Translations under genes and position numbers: made by a program
The notes under the pieces: generated by a model
Told to the model about the DNA's origin: nothing
Databases searched by the model: none
The model's input: the letters and a program-made list of their open reading frames with translations, nothing else
Assembly: GCF_002929535.1 (NCBI RefSeq)
Contig: NZ_PJJO01000058.1
Coordinates: 186,001 to 250,000, forward strand
Length of the DNA stretch: 64,000 nucleotides
Direction: 5' to 3'
Origin: Cryobacterium sp. Y11
GTDB lineage: Bacteria > Actinomycetota > Actinomycetes > Actinomycetales > Microbacteriaceae
In this document: positions 54,150-62,809 of the stretch, piece by piece
Layout: the number at the start of each line of letters is the position of its first letter
How positions within the stretch are numbered: the stretch's first letter is position 1

Positions 54150-55445
54150 CTACTTCACGCCAATCAGGGCGTTTGCCGCCTCTGCGGCGTCGTCGAGAGC
54201 CTGTTGGGGAGTCTTGATCCCCTTGAGCGCTGCCTCGATCTCTTTCGCGATGCGTTCGGTGATTTCTACGCTGCGATTGCCCGAGTATGTCGTCCACGGC
54301 TCGAGCCGCGGCAACTCTTCAATTGCCGGTTCACGAAGCGGCTGCGATGCAAGAAAATCTTTCAAGTAGCTACTGGACTCCCGTGCAGTTTTGTTGATGG
54401 GGAGGTACCCCGTTGATGTCGTGAGGCTTGTGGACGTCTCGGGAGATCCGAACTCGGCAAACACGGCGGCCGCGCGCTTCTGCGACGACTCATCTTTGGT
54501 GAGCATCATGATTGCTGCTCCTCCGGCTGCTAGCGGGGTAGGTGAGCCGTCAGCGCTTGGGAAGGTTGTGGTCCGCACGTCGAACGAGACCTGCGAAGTC
54601 ACACTAGCTGCAACATTCGACGAGCCCACCCACATGCCGATTTTTCCCTCAGTGAAGGCCGTGAGAGCGTCTGGAGTGGGGGTGCTTGCTAAAACGGGGA
54701 ACAGGCCGTTATCGGCGAGGTCAACCCATTCCGTAAGAGCTCTCACACCGTTTTCATCATTAAAAGCGACTTGAGTACCGTCGTCGGTGAGCATCGAGCC
54801 ACCGCCACTGCGAACTTGCGACTGGAAGATCCATTGGTCGTTATCCCACGCATAGACGACGCCGCCGTGGCCATGGGCCACAAGGGCCTCCGCGGATTCT
54901 CGCACTTCGTCCCAGGTAGCGGGGGGCGTCGCCGGGTCCAGACCTGAGTCGATGAAGAGGTCGGCATTGAAATAGAGCATCGGGGCGCTTAGGGCGAGCG
55001 GCATCCCGTAAAGCTTGCCGTCGACCTTGCTCAGCGACAGCGCGGTCGGATCGATCGTGCTCAGGTCGACGCCCTCGCTCTCAATCAGCGCGTCGATCGG
55101 TTGCGCAATGCCTTGCTCAACGAAATTTGAGATCTGATTCAATGAAACCAGAGCGAGATCCGGCACGGTTCCGGCCGCTGCATCAGTGGCGATGCGTTGC
55201 GTGAGGTCGTTATACGTGTTGCCAATAGACTCCGCAGAAAGCGTGACATCGCCGTCCATACGTGCAGTGACATCCTCCATGGTCGTGGTGAACACGTCTG
55301 GCATTGTGTAGGACAAGGAGACCTCACCGCCCCCATCTACATTCTGGCCGGCGCCTGTGCTGGACGAGCAGCCGCCTAACGCCAGGGTCCCAATAACGAC
55401 AATGGCCCCCGCCGCCGTCATCGTTAATTTTGTATTTTTATTCAT
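54150..55445 (-). CDS. ABC transporter solute-binding lipoprotein (carbohydrate type)
   Basis: A 431-residue extracellular binding protein of the SBP type 1 (MalE/UgpB-like) family. A signal peptide with lipobox LALGGC is followed by a Ser/Gly linker. QRIATDAAAGTVPDLALVSL, KLYGMPLALSAPMLYFNADLF and AFTEGKIGMWVGSSN are typical of sugar or glycerol-phosphate binding proteins. ATG 55445 is the start that gives the signal peptide. Last gene of the rpiR operon; no ATPase gene is present, so a shared MsmK-like ATPase is presumed. Confidence 0.9.
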   Translation of the reverse strand: MNKNTKLTMTAAGAIVVIGTLALGGCSSSTGAGQNVDGGGEVSLSYTMPDVFTTTMEDVTARMDGDVTLSAESIGNTYNDLTQRIATDAAAGTVPDLALVSLNQISNFVEQGIAQPIDALIESEGVDLSTIDPTALSLSKVDGKLYGMPLALSAPMLYFNADLFIDSGLDPATPPATWDEVRESAEALVAHGHGGVVYAWDNDQWIFQSQVRSGGGSMLTDDGTQVAFNDENGVRALTEWVDLADNGLFPVLASTPTPDALTAFTEGKIGMWVGSSNVAASVTSQVSFDVRTTTFPSADGSPTPLAAGGAAIMMLTKDESSQKRAAAVFAEFGSPETSTSLTTSTGYLPINKTARESSSYLKDFLASQPLREPAIEELPRLEPWTTYSGNRSVEITERIAKEIEAALKGIKTPQQALDDAAEAANALIGVK

Positions 55446-55521
55446 ATTTGCGGTCTCTTTTTCTTTATTGGGTGGGACTGTGGAAGGAAATGAGAAGTGT
55501 TTCACCCGCGCATCGACCATT

Positions 55522-56343
55522 TCAGCGTTGGGACCCGGAGAGAATCGACGACTGAAAATACCGCTGCAGCACGAGGAACGCGATCACCATGGGGAGAATT
55601 GCCATCGTCGCCGAAGCCATTTGCAGAGGAAAGTCTGTCCCCATCTCGTTTGAGGCAAACCGTGCAATCGCAAAGGGGATGGTCGCTGCACTGTCGCCTC
55701 GCAGCGTGAAGAATGGCCAGAAGAAATCATTCCAGTGGGCCGTAACACTGAAAACAGAAAAGGCAATCATCGTTGGTCGTGCCAACGGCAAAACGATGCG
55801 CACCAGAATGCGCACCTCGCCTGCGCCATCGAGTCGGGCTGCCTCTATCAGTTCTTCAGGAAACTGCAAGAAAAATTGACGAAACATATACACGCCAAAC
55901 GCGCTGGCAAGAAATGGAACAATCAACCCGGCTAGGGTGCCGACGAGCCCGACTTTTGAAAGCGCGAGGAACAGGGGAACGGCGATAACTTGCAAAGGCA
56001 CCATCGTCGCACCCAGAACAATCCATACAATCGCCTGACTCAGCCGCTTATTCTGCATGCGAGCGAGTGCAAAACCCGCGGGAATTGCAGTGAAGAATTG
56101 GCTGATCAGAATAGTTGCTGTCACTATGACGCTGTTGGACAGGTATCGCAGCACCGGCACGGTTTGCCATACCTGAACAAAGTTCTCTACCGTGAACTCA
56201 GCGGGGAAGACCGAGCCGCTGTTGAGGTCGATTTGGGTGCGGAAGGCAGTGAGCAGCATCCAACCAAAAGGTCCCAGGGCGAAAATTGCACAGCAGATCA
56301 AGAAGACGTAGACCAGCAGATCCCGTCGAAGGTTTCGAATCAT
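55522..56343 (-). CDS. ABC transporter permease (MalG/UgpE type)
   Basis: A 273-residue permease with six helices. The EAA loop is EELIEAARLDGAGEVRILVRIVLP, typical of CUT1 carbohydrate importers. The start overlaps the upstream permease stop by ATGA. It pairs with the 56340-57236 product to form the translocation channel. Confidence 0.92.
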   Translation of the reverse strand: MIRNLRRDLLVYVFLICCAIFALGPFGWMLLTAFRTQIDLNSGSVFPAEFTVENFVQVWQTVPVLRYLSNSVIVTATILISQFFTAIPAGFALARMQNKRLSQAIVWIVLGATMVPLQVIAVPLFLALSKVGLVGTLAGLIVPFLASAFGVYMFRQFFLQFPEELIEAARLDGAGEVRILVRIVLPLARPTMIAFSVFSVTAHWNDFFWPFFTLRGDSAATIPFAIARFASNEMGTDFPLQMASATMAILPMVIAFLVLQRYFQSSILSGSQR

Positions 56344-57236
56344 CGTGACGTACCGCTTTCCTCGAGATGACGCAGTCGGCGTACCTGCCAGACGGTGACC
56401 AACATGACAATGGCAAGCATCGCCGTGGCCAGCACAGCACCGCCTCCGATATCTAGATAGGACATCCCTCGCGAATAGATCATGAGAGGCAGCGTCCTGG
56501 TTGAATCGCCGGGTCCACCACCGGTCATCACCTGAATCTGATCGAACGCTTTCAGTGCGGTCATGGTGCTTGTCACGATGGCAAAAACCACGGACGGGCC
56601 CATCATCGGAAGCATGATGCGCCAGAAACGCTGCCAAGCATTGACGCCATCGAGGATCGAAGCTTCCATTGGTTCCCGCGGTAGCGTAGACAGCCCCGCT
56701 GCGAACAGCACAGTATTGTAGCCAAACTGTTGCCACACTCCAACGATTGCGATCGCGGGCAGGGCGAGCCTGTAGTCCGAGAGCCAGTCAGAGACTCCCG
56801 ATATGTCACCGACCAGGGCGTCGAACGGTCCTCCTGGTGCCATCATCGCTTTCCAGGCGACGGCCATCGCCGCGAGGGTAGCCGCAGCCGGCAGAAAGAA
56901 TGCGGTGCGCCAGAATGACCGCGCGAACCGAACTCGGTCGATCGCCAATGCGCAACACATCCCCAGCGCGAGTGACGTAGGAACAGTAAGGAGGGCGTAG
57001 CCCAGGGTGTTCGCGGTGCCAGTGATAAGTTCACCGTTAGCGACTTCTGCTGCCCAGTTCTGAGTGCCAACAAATGAGATGACACCACCGAAAAGGTCGA
57101 CATGGAAGAAAGAAAATATGGGGGTCAGCAGCACTGGCAGCACAATCAACAGTGCGAGCAATGCGAGAGCCGGAGTGAGCATCGTCGTGAGGACAAGCCG
57201 TTCCCGACGAGCGGCACGGCCAAGTCTGGGCGCCAT
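56340..57236 (-). CDS. ABC transporter permease (MalF/UgpA type)
   Basis: A 298-residue permease with six helices and the EAA loop REPMEASILDGVNAWQRFWRIMLP. PGGPFDALVG and the periplasmic loop after helix 3 fit the MalF-like group. Its ATG overlaps the rpiR stop (TAATG), placing it second in the operon. Confidence 0.92.
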   Translation of the reverse strand: MAPRLGRAARRERLVLTTMLTPALALLALLIVLPVLLTPIFSFFHVDLFGGVISFVGTQNWAAEVANGELITGTANTLGYALLTVPTSLALGMCCALAIDRVRFARSFWRTAFFLPAAATLAAMAVAWKAMMAPGGPFDALVGDISGVSDWLSDYRLALPAIAIVGVWQQFGYNTVLFAAGLSTLPREPMEASILDGVNAWQRFWRIMLPMMGPSVVFAIVTSTMTALKAFDQIQVMTGGGPGDSTRTLPLMIYSRGMSYLDIGGGAVLATAMLAIVMLVTVWQVRRLRHLEESGTSR

Positions 57237-58114
57237 TAGATTTGGTTCGTGGCGGTCACGCTGTGGAGGTATTCCAGCGCAGCTGCGGATCGGTCCCTGT
57301 GACGCAGAGCAACCGCGGTCACGAGAGCGTCTAACACCAGAAGATGGGCGACACGGTTCATCGCTGCCTCAGGGCGGAAGGTTGGGGTCAGTCCTCCAGT
57401 GACGAGCAGGAGCTCGACTTTGCCCTGCAATGGCGTCGTACGGTACGAGCTGACGGCGACGCGGGTGGCCCCCGCAGCACCGGCTGCGTCCGCGCACCGG
57501 AGTATGTCGGTGGTCGTTCCCGTATGGCTGATGATGAGACAGACGTCACCACGTTCCAGTCGTCCCGCTTCAAATAATTGGGTGAATGGATCTATGGGTG
57601 AGTCAACACGCAAACCAATCGTGCGTAGCTGCTGCGCGGCGTCTTGTGCGATCGCCGACGACGCCCCGATCCCCAGAACGAGAAGCCGATGGGTAGCACC
57701 CACGGCATCAACTGCACGGGAGAAGTTGGCATCCATTTCGGCGGTTATGCGACCGGCAATCGTCTCGAGGAGCCGTGCAGCATGACCGAGCGTTTTCACC
57801 AGTATTTCGTGATCGGACTCATCCAATTCGATCGGCCCGCGAGCCAGGTCGACCGGGTCAACGCTCCGCCGTGACAGCAACAGCCTGAGCTGGCCGTAGC
57901 CTCGGAGACCAAGGCGCTGACAGAGGCGCACGACGGTCGCCTCTGAACATTCGACAGCGCGGCTCACCTCAGTGATGCTCAGCAGCGGCACCCGATCCGG
58001 GTCGGCGAGGATCCACTCGAGCAGACGCCGCTCGGTGGCCGTCAGGCCTGGCAAAAGCTCACGAGAGTGTGCTAGCAAGTCGTCGGGCCGTGCGTCTGCG
58101 AAGTTTTTGATCAT
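57236..58114 (-). CDS. RpiR-family transcriptional regulator
   Basis: A 292-residue regulator. The N-terminal HTH_6 domain (residues 10-85) contains ISEVSRAVECSEATVVRLCQ-like sequence (read SITEVSRAVECSEATVVRLC). The C-terminal SIS domain has VLGIGASSAIAQDAAQQL and VCLIISHTGTTTDILRCA, which binds a phosphosugar. ATG 58114 is preferred because a 16-bp palindrome lies directly upstream; an earlier in-frame ATG at 58198 would make that operator coding. It heads the ABC operon and should control it in response to a phosphorylated sugar. Confidence 0.92.
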   Translation of the reverse strand: MIKNFADARPDDLLAHSRELLPGLTATERRLLEWILADPDRVPLLSITEVSRAVECSEATVVRLCQRLGLRGYGQLRLLLSRRSVDPVDLARGPIELDESDHEILVKTLGHAARLLETIAGRITAEMDANFSRAVDAVGATHRLLVLGIGASSAIAQDAAQQLRTIGLRVDSPIDPFTQLFEAGRLERGDVCLIISHTGTTTDILRCADAAGAAGATRVAVSSYRTTPLQGKVELLLVTGGLTPTFRPEAAMNRVAHLLVLDALVTAVALRHRDRSAAALEYLHSVTATNQI

Positions 58115-58130
58115 GAAGAAAATTTTCTTC
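58115..58130. promoter_or_regulatory. Palindromic operator of the rpiR-ABC operon
   Basis: GAAGAAAATTTTCTTC is a perfect 16-bp palindrome abutting the rpiR start codon. AT-rich inverted repeats of this kind are known targets of RpiR-family proteins. Confidence 0.65.
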
Positions 58131-58153
58131 AGAACAGGTTTCTTGAAGATGAC

Positions 58154-58169
58154 TTCCGTAGAAACGGAA
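58154..58169. promoter_or_regulatory. Second inverted repeat upstream of rpiR
   Basis: TTCCGT-AGAA-ACGGAA has perfect 6-bp arms, centred about 39 bp upstream of the first palindrome. It may be a second binding site or mark the promoter. Confidence 0.45.
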
Positions 58170-58405
58170 AGTAAACGGCCAGAATACAGTTCATGCATTG
58201 TCGCGCTCAGCGTGGACTAGTCGCCACCGAGGCTGGCCCCCTGACTGTGCGGTCACGTTCTACTGACAAATCGCCTGCGGTTCTCGACGCAACACGCCGG
58301 CGCCTTGAGGCCACGTGCTCGTTGAGTAGGAGCGTCCTGTCAACCCCTTGAAAGAGGCGGTGAGCTGTTGTCTACTGGAGAATCAAACGGGCCCGGAGGC
58401 GGCAA

Positions 58406-58702
58406 GTGAACCCGAACAATGGCGTTTCGGATGCGGATGACCTGCGCGTATCGCAGCTCGGCATTCTCCAGCTCACACCCACAGAATGGTTGGTGCGAGA
58501 TTCACAAATTCTTGACGGCGACCCAGCCGCGCTGCTCGGAGTTATCCAGCAGAGCAAAGACGTCTACGAGGTAACAAAGCTCGGCGTGCTCACCACGAGG
58601 TGGTTCTACTCGTCGTTCGATCGGGCGCAGGCGAGCTTTCTGGTGCGGGGCACTCCGGCGCGGCAGTCCAGCCCGCAGCGAGCCACGCTCGTAGCAGACT
58701 AG
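58406..58702 (+). CDS. Small conserved protein of unknown function
   Basis: A 98-residue protein from GTG 58406 with GGAGG upstream. The middle part (LTPTEWLVRDSQILDGDPAA ... VYEVTKLG) has the look of a conserved actinobacterial protein of about 75 residues. The last 20 residues are encoded by a repeated segment (58658-58712) and are probably a run-on tail after the original stop was lost. Function unknown. Confidence 0.65.
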   Translation: MNPNNGVSDADDLRVSQLGILQLTPTEWLVRDSQILDGDPAALLGVIQQSKDVYEVTKLGVLTTRWFYSSFDRAQASFLVRGTPARQSSPQRATLVAD

Positions 58703-58780
58703 CCACTCCGCGTCGGCTGCTCCCGCGCGGTGGTCCAGCCCGCAGTGAGGCGTGCTCGTGACGGACTAAACACCCCGCGC
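58658..58780 (+). repeat. Imperfect tandem duplication of about 55 bp
   Basis: Copy 1 (58658-58712) and copy 2 (58724-58780) share GCGCGGYRGTCCAGCCCGCAG, GCTCGTRRC, GGACTA-type and CCCGCG blocks. Copy 1 encodes the tail of the 58406 gene; copy 2 is non-coding. Confidence 0.6.
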
Positions 58781-58797
58781 GGGATGCCGGCGCCGGT

Positions 58798-59079
58798 TTA
58801 CGTGTCGTGGGTGTCGGCATCCGTTGTGTGATTGGCCTTGCGCTCTTCTTTTTTAATGGATGCCTCGGCATGGTCCAGCAGACCGCTCACCTTCGTCTGG
58901 GCGACGGTGGCGGCGTCGCGCGCTATCCCTTCGGCCTGCGAGACAACCTTCTGTGTGCCGGGGTCGCCCCACATGATGCGGGCTTTCGCGGCGATGCGGT
59001 CGTAGGCCTGCCGGCCGGCCTTGGATCCGAGTACAAAGCCGGTGGCGGCGCCGGCGAAAAACAGTAGCTTGCCCTTCAT
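58798..59079 (-). CDS. YtxH-like small membrane-anchored protein
   Basis: A 93-residue protein. KLLFFAGAATGFVLGSKAGRQAYDRI is the glycine-rich helix of YtxH-type proteins, followed by a charged helical region (AEGIARDAATVAQTKVSGLL) resembling stress-related coiled coils. AAGGAG lies upstream of ATG 59079. Such proteins are often stress induced; no direct evidence here. Confidence 0.82.
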   Translation of the reverse strand: MKGKLLFFAGAATGFVLGSKAGRQAYDRIAAKARIMWGDPGTQKVVSQAEGIARDAATVAQTKVSGLLDHAEASIKKEERKANHTTDADTHDT

Positions 59080-59107
59080 GGGGAACTCCTTGGAGTTAGG
59101 TGGTGGA

Positions 59108-59518
59108 TTAGGCGGTCGGTTCGGCCTGGCCGTGGCCGACCAGATCGGTGTTCGACGGATTGTCGGCGGGATCGACATCGTCGAGGTCGCTGTCGTCGGT
59201 GCGTGCCTCGTTGTCGACGTTGTCCTGGTCGTCTTCGGCGTCACTGTCGGCATCGGCGTGAGTGGCGACGGCGGCTTCACCGGGGGTCGACCCGTCCGCG
59301 CTTGGGGCCGGGCCGTCAGGACCGGTTCCTGCGCTGGCGACCGGAACAGCTTCGGCCGCGTCGGGTTTCGAGGCCGAACCGGCGTGTTCCTCGGTCGGGC
59401 CGTCTGGTCCGTCTGGTCCGACAAGCTGGTCGGGGTTGGTCGGCGAGCTGGGAGCCTCGGGCCCGGGGTTGGGGGCGTCGAGCGGCGGCTGTTCAACGGG
59501 GTCAGAGTCGTGGGTCAT
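59108..59518 (-). CDS. Acidic, intrinsically disordered protein
   Basis: A 136-residue protein composed almost only of Asp, Glu, Pro, Gly, Ser, Thr, Ala and Asn, for example NPGPEAPSSPTNPDQLVGP and DDQDNVDNEARTDDSDLDDV. No fold is expected. ATG 59518 has GAAAGGTAGG upstream and the gene lies 28 bp before the YtxH-like gene, so the two are probably one transcript. Function unknown. Confidence 0.7.
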   Translation of the reverse strand: MTHDSDPVEQPPLDAPNPGPEAPSSPTNPDQLVGPDGPDGPTEEHAGSASKPDAAEAVPVASAGTGPDGPAPSADGSTPGEAAVATHADADSDAEDDQDNVDNEARTDDSDLDDVDPADNPSNTDLVGHGQAEPTA

Positions 59519-59618
59519 GGGCCTACCTTTCTCATAGTCCACAGCCGGATCGGCTGGTGGCATTCAAGTTATACCCCGAACGGGTGACATTCTTAAGCAT
59601 TAGGTTTAAGCGTCAGGT

Positions 59619-60779
59619 TTAAGCGTCATCGCCGAGCACGAGCGCCCGCAGCGCCGTCTCGGCTGAGACCCGTGCGGCGGGGTCGATCGTCTCGCCGGCC
59701 AGAAACAGGTCCACAACTCGTGGGTCGACGTAGCTCGTGCGGGCGATCGCCGGGGTATTGCCGAGAACATCCGCGGCCTGCCGCATCGCTTCGGCAATGG
59801 CACGGGTGTCGGCACGCCGGCTGCGTGTCGCCGCCCGCGGTGGTCGTGAAGCGGATGCCGTCGGCTCGTCCGCGACGCTGGTCGCCGTCGCGCCGGTCGC
59901 TGCGGTGCTCGGTTTCGACCCCGTCGCGATGGTCGACCCCGCCGCGCCCGCCTTCGACCCCGCCGCCGCGCCCACCTTCGCTGCTACCGCCGCCGTCACC
60001 GCGAGACTCTGCCCGAGGCTCTCGGCCAGGCTCTGCGCGGCAGCAGCCGTGCCCCGCAGGGTGCGAAAGTCCTTCGCGGTGAATTCGCCACCGGTGTGAT
60101 CCTTGATGAAATCGTTGATCTCGGAGGCCGAGACGGCGCTCTCGACACCGTCGACCACCCAGGAGAGCAGCGGTGAAGCCGGGCGCTCGCGCAGGCGGGC
60201 GCGCAGGTAGGTCGCGAGGTCGGCATCCGTTATCAGGCCCTGAAATTGCTGGCCACTCTTAGCTGGAAAATCCAGGCGCACCGTGTCGCCCCGCACCGAG
60301 ACGTGCGAGCAGAGCAGGGTCGAGAGGCCGTGGCTGCCGTAGGCGTCGGCATAGCGCTCGCTGCCGATGCGCAGCGAGGCGAGGTCGAGCATGCGAAACG
60401 CCGCGGCGATGGCCCTGCTGCGCGGAGGGCCATCGCCGCGCAGCTCCCTCGTGACCTGGCCGCGCACCCGTGGCAGCGATTCCGCGAGTTGCAGCGCGCG
60501 TTCGAACTTGAGGCGGTCCTTCTGTTCGCGCCAGGCCGGATGGTAAATGTACTGGCGGCGTCCGGCGGCATCGAGCCCGATGGCCTGAATATGACCATTT
60601 GGCTGCGGCGCGATCCACACCTCGGTCCACGCCGGCGGAATCGCGAGGGCCGCGAACCGTTGCCGCAGTTCGCTGTCGGTCACCGTGTCGCCGGCAAGAT
60701 CGCGGTAGCTGAAGCCTGTGCCGGCGCGCCGTCGGGTGTACCCGGGCCGAGCCGGGTCGCTCCGCCGTAGCCGGGTCAC
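59619..60779 (-). CDS. DNA topoisomerase IB
   Basis: A 386-residue poxvirus-like type IB topoisomerase. GTGFSYRDLAGDTVTD and AIPPAWTEVWIAPQPNGHIQA form the N-terminal domain. KDFRTLRGT supplies catalytic residues and Y350 in ARTSYVDPRVVDLF is the nucleophile. Between these, about 60 residues (260-330) form an Ala/Thr/Gly-rich insertion (GAAAGSKAGAAGSTIATGSK) not found in typical members. GTG 60779 overlaps the TGA of an 8-codon leader ORF. The enzyme relaxes supercoils without ATP. Confidence 0.92.
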   Translation of the reverse strand: MTRLRRSDPARPGYTRRRAGTGFSYRDLAGDTVTDSELRQRFAALAIPPAWTEVWIAPQPNGHIQAIGLDAAGRRQYIYHPAWREQKDRLKFERALQLAESLPRVRGQVTRELRGDGPPRSRAIAAAFRMLDLASLRIGSERYADAYGSHGLSTLLCSHVSVRGDTVRLDFPAKSGQQFQGLITDADLATYLRARLRERPASPLLSWVVDGVESAVSASEINDFIKDHTGGEFTAKDFRTLRGTAAAAQSLAESLGQSLAVTAAVAAKVGAAAGSKAGAAGSTIATGSKPSTAATGATATSVADEPTASASRPPRAATRSRRADTRAIAEAMRQAADVLGNTPAIARTSYVDPRVVDLFLAGETIDPAARVSAETALRALVLGDDA

Positions 60780-60814
60780 GCGGGTACCCTGTGAGTGCGC
60801 ATGCCGGCAGAGTA
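60780..60814 (-). promoter_or_regulatory. Leaderless promoter and 8-codon leader ORF before topoisomerase IB
   Basis: TACTCT (60814-60809) is followed by 6 nt and ATG 60802. This opens MRTHRVPA, whose TGA overlaps the GTG of the topoisomerase gene (GTGA). Translation of the short leaderless ORF would deliver ribosomes to the main start by coupling. Confidence 0.5.
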
Positions 60815-60925
60815 GTGCGAATCGCCCGATAGTGGATGCCGCACCGCGGGTCGCGCAGGCCTGGCGGGTGTCGCGGCACTCGTTTGGGCTCGGAGTCCGT
60901 GTGCGGTACCGCCGTCCCCCGCCCC

Positions 60926-61395
60926 GTGGCACGTGTTTGGGAAGTGCGCACGTGTTCAAACCAGTGCCAACTTCTCAAACACGTGCGGCGAGAGGCCAGG
61001 CCGACCCCGCGGTCCCTGCCCGCACCAAGCTCTGTTGCGGCACTCGTTCGAACTCGCGGCACTCCTAAGAATGAGTGCCCCCATCCCCAGCGCGTGCCGC
61101 GAGTGCTGGGACACGACCATTCCCGGGAGTGCCCCCGTTGTGGCATCCGCTTAAATGACGGTGCCGCCGCTTGCCGTGCGGCGGCCTGCCGCGTCGTGGC
61201 ACGTGTTTGGGAAGCGCGCACGTGTTCAAACCAGTGCCAACTTCTCAAACACGTGCGGCGAGAGGCCAGGCCGGCCCCGCGGCCTCTGCCCGCCCCCAAC
61301 CTCCGTCGCGGCACTCGGTAAGGATCGCGGCACTCGTTCGAACTCGGGGCACCCCTAAGAACGAGTGCCCCCATCCCTAACGCGTGCCGCGAGCG
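60926..61395. repeat. Large hairpin-rich direct repeat (two copies)
   Basis: Copy 1 (60926-61105) and copy 2 (61196-61395) are nearly identical over their first 90 bp and similar beyond. Each contains a hairpin with 15-bp arms (CACGTGTTTGGGAAG and CTTCTCAAACACGTG) and a second hairpin GGCACTCGTT / AA(C/T)GAGTGCC. Further GCGGCACTCG words continue to about 61480. No gene is credible in this 600-bp stretch between topoisomerase and the radical SAM gene. Confidence 0.8.
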
Positions 61396-61571
61396 GTGCG
61401 GCCAACCTCGCGGCACTCGGTAGAGCTCGGGGCGCACCTACGAAGGAGTGCCGTGCCGCGACGCGACAACGCGAGCAAACCGGCACGGCGACGCGGCCAG
61501 CGGCATCCGTTTCACACCGAGTTTTTCGCGGCACGCTTGCAATTGGCTCGAACTTGTGTTCGACTATAACC

Positions 61572-62756
61572 ATGCGGTGGAGCGGACAAGAACTACAGAC
61601 CGAGCAGGTTGGTGCGCTACCCGGCCTTGCTCGTCTCAACAACCTCGTGCGCACAGTGCAAACGCCCGAGTTCGCCGGAATCACGTTTCACGAGATCCTC
61701 GCCAAGTCGGCACTCAACCACGTGCCGGGGCAGAGCGCGATGCCATTTGGGTACACCATCAATCCCTACCGCGGATGCTCGCACGCCTGCACGTATTGCT
61801 TCGCGCGGCCCACGCACCAGTACCTCGATCTCGATGCCGGTAAAGACTTCGATAGCGAGATCATCGTCAAGGTCAACGTGGCCGAGGTCTTGAGAAAAGA
61901 GCTTGCGAAGCCGACGTGGGGGAGGCATCCGGTCGCCCTCGGTACGAACACCGACCCGTACCAGCGCGCCGAGGGGCGCTACCGGCTCATGCCGGGCATC
62001 ATCGCGGCCCTCGCCGACAGCAAGACGCCCATCTCCATTCTCACCAAGGGCACCCTGCTGCGCCGAGACCTCGACTTGCTCGTCGAGGCGAGCGAGCGCG
62101 TTCCGGTCGACCTGGCCATGTCCATTGCAATCTATGACGACGACCTGCAGCAGTCGGTCGAACCGGGCACCCCCACCACGAAGGCGCGCCTCGCCACGGT
62201 TACCGCGGTGCGCGAACGCGGACTCGACTGCGGCGTGTTTCTCATGCCCATTTTGCCGTTTCTCACCGACACCCGCGCTCACCTCGACGAAGCCCTGCGG
62301 CAGGCCAAGGCGGCCGGTGCCACGAGCGTGCTCTACTCCGGTCTCAACCTCAAGCCCGCCGTTAAAGACTGGTACCTGCAGTGGCTCGCCCGCGATCACC
62401 CCGAGCTCGTCGGCCGCTACCTCGAGCTGTACGCCGGCGGCCAGTACGCGCCCAAGGAGTACCGCACCTGGCTCGCCGCGCGCATCAAACCGCTCATCCG
62501 CGCGCACGGCCTCGAGCGCGGAATCGTCGACCCCGCCACCGGTGGCCTGCGCTCGAGCGCCCTTCCTGCCTCCCCGGAACGGATGCCGGTGCCCGCCACC
62601 CGTCCGACCTTCGCCCCCGCTCCTTCGCCGGGCCCGGTCGCCGGGCCCACGATAGATCAGGGGCCCCACTCCCTGAGCTGGGCCCGGACCACGGAGACAC
62701 CTCAGTCCCTGATCGCCGCGGAACTCCCGCCCGACCTGACCCCCACCCTGTTCTGA
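61572..62756 (+). CDS. Rv2578c-family radical SAM protein
   Basis: A 394-residue radical SAM enzyme. The cluster cysteines are C69, C73 and C76 in YRGCSHACTYCFARPTH; AEGRYRLMPGIIAAL and ISILTKGTLLRRDLDLL are family features. The reaction is unknown; members resemble spore photoproduct lyase and DNA-repair-like radical SAM proteins. After residue 340 the C-terminus becomes Pro/Ser-rich and includes a copy of the dispersed GGGCCC repeat (62641-62668) read in frame. ATG 61572 is the family start; the -10-like TATAAC sits too close for a leaderless start, so the promoter is unclear. Confidence 0.9.
   Translation: MRWSGQELQTEQVGALPGLARLNNLVRTVQTPEFAGITFHEILAKSALNHVPGQSAMPFGYTINPYRGCSHACTYCFARPTHQYLDLDAGKDFDSEIIVKVNVAEVLRKELAKPTWGRHPVALGTNTDPYQRAEGRYRLMPGIIAALADSKTPISILTKGTLLRRDLDLLVEASERVPVDLAMSIAIYDDDLQQSVEPGTPTTKARLATVTAVRERGLDCGVFLMPILPFLTDTRAHLDEALRQAKAAGATSVLYSGLNLKPAVKDWYLQWLARDHPELVGRYLELYAGGQYAPKEYRTWLAARIKPLIRAHGLERGIVDPATGGLRSSALPASPERMPVPATRPTFAPAPSPGPVAGPTIDQGPHSLSWARTTETPQSLIAAELPPDLTPTLF
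62641..62668. repeat. Dispersed GATAGA/GGGCCC repeat, copy B (inside a CDS)
   Basis: CCGGGCCCACGATAGATCAG followed by GGGCCCCA, the same arm-core-arm order as 27914-27940. Here it is translated as part of the C-terminal tail of the radical SAM protein (AGPTIDQGPH). Confidence 0.55.
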
Positions 62757-62809
62757 GCCCTAGCGCCCACCCCTCCAACCCCCAGTGGCATACTTATCTT
62801 GGGGGAACT

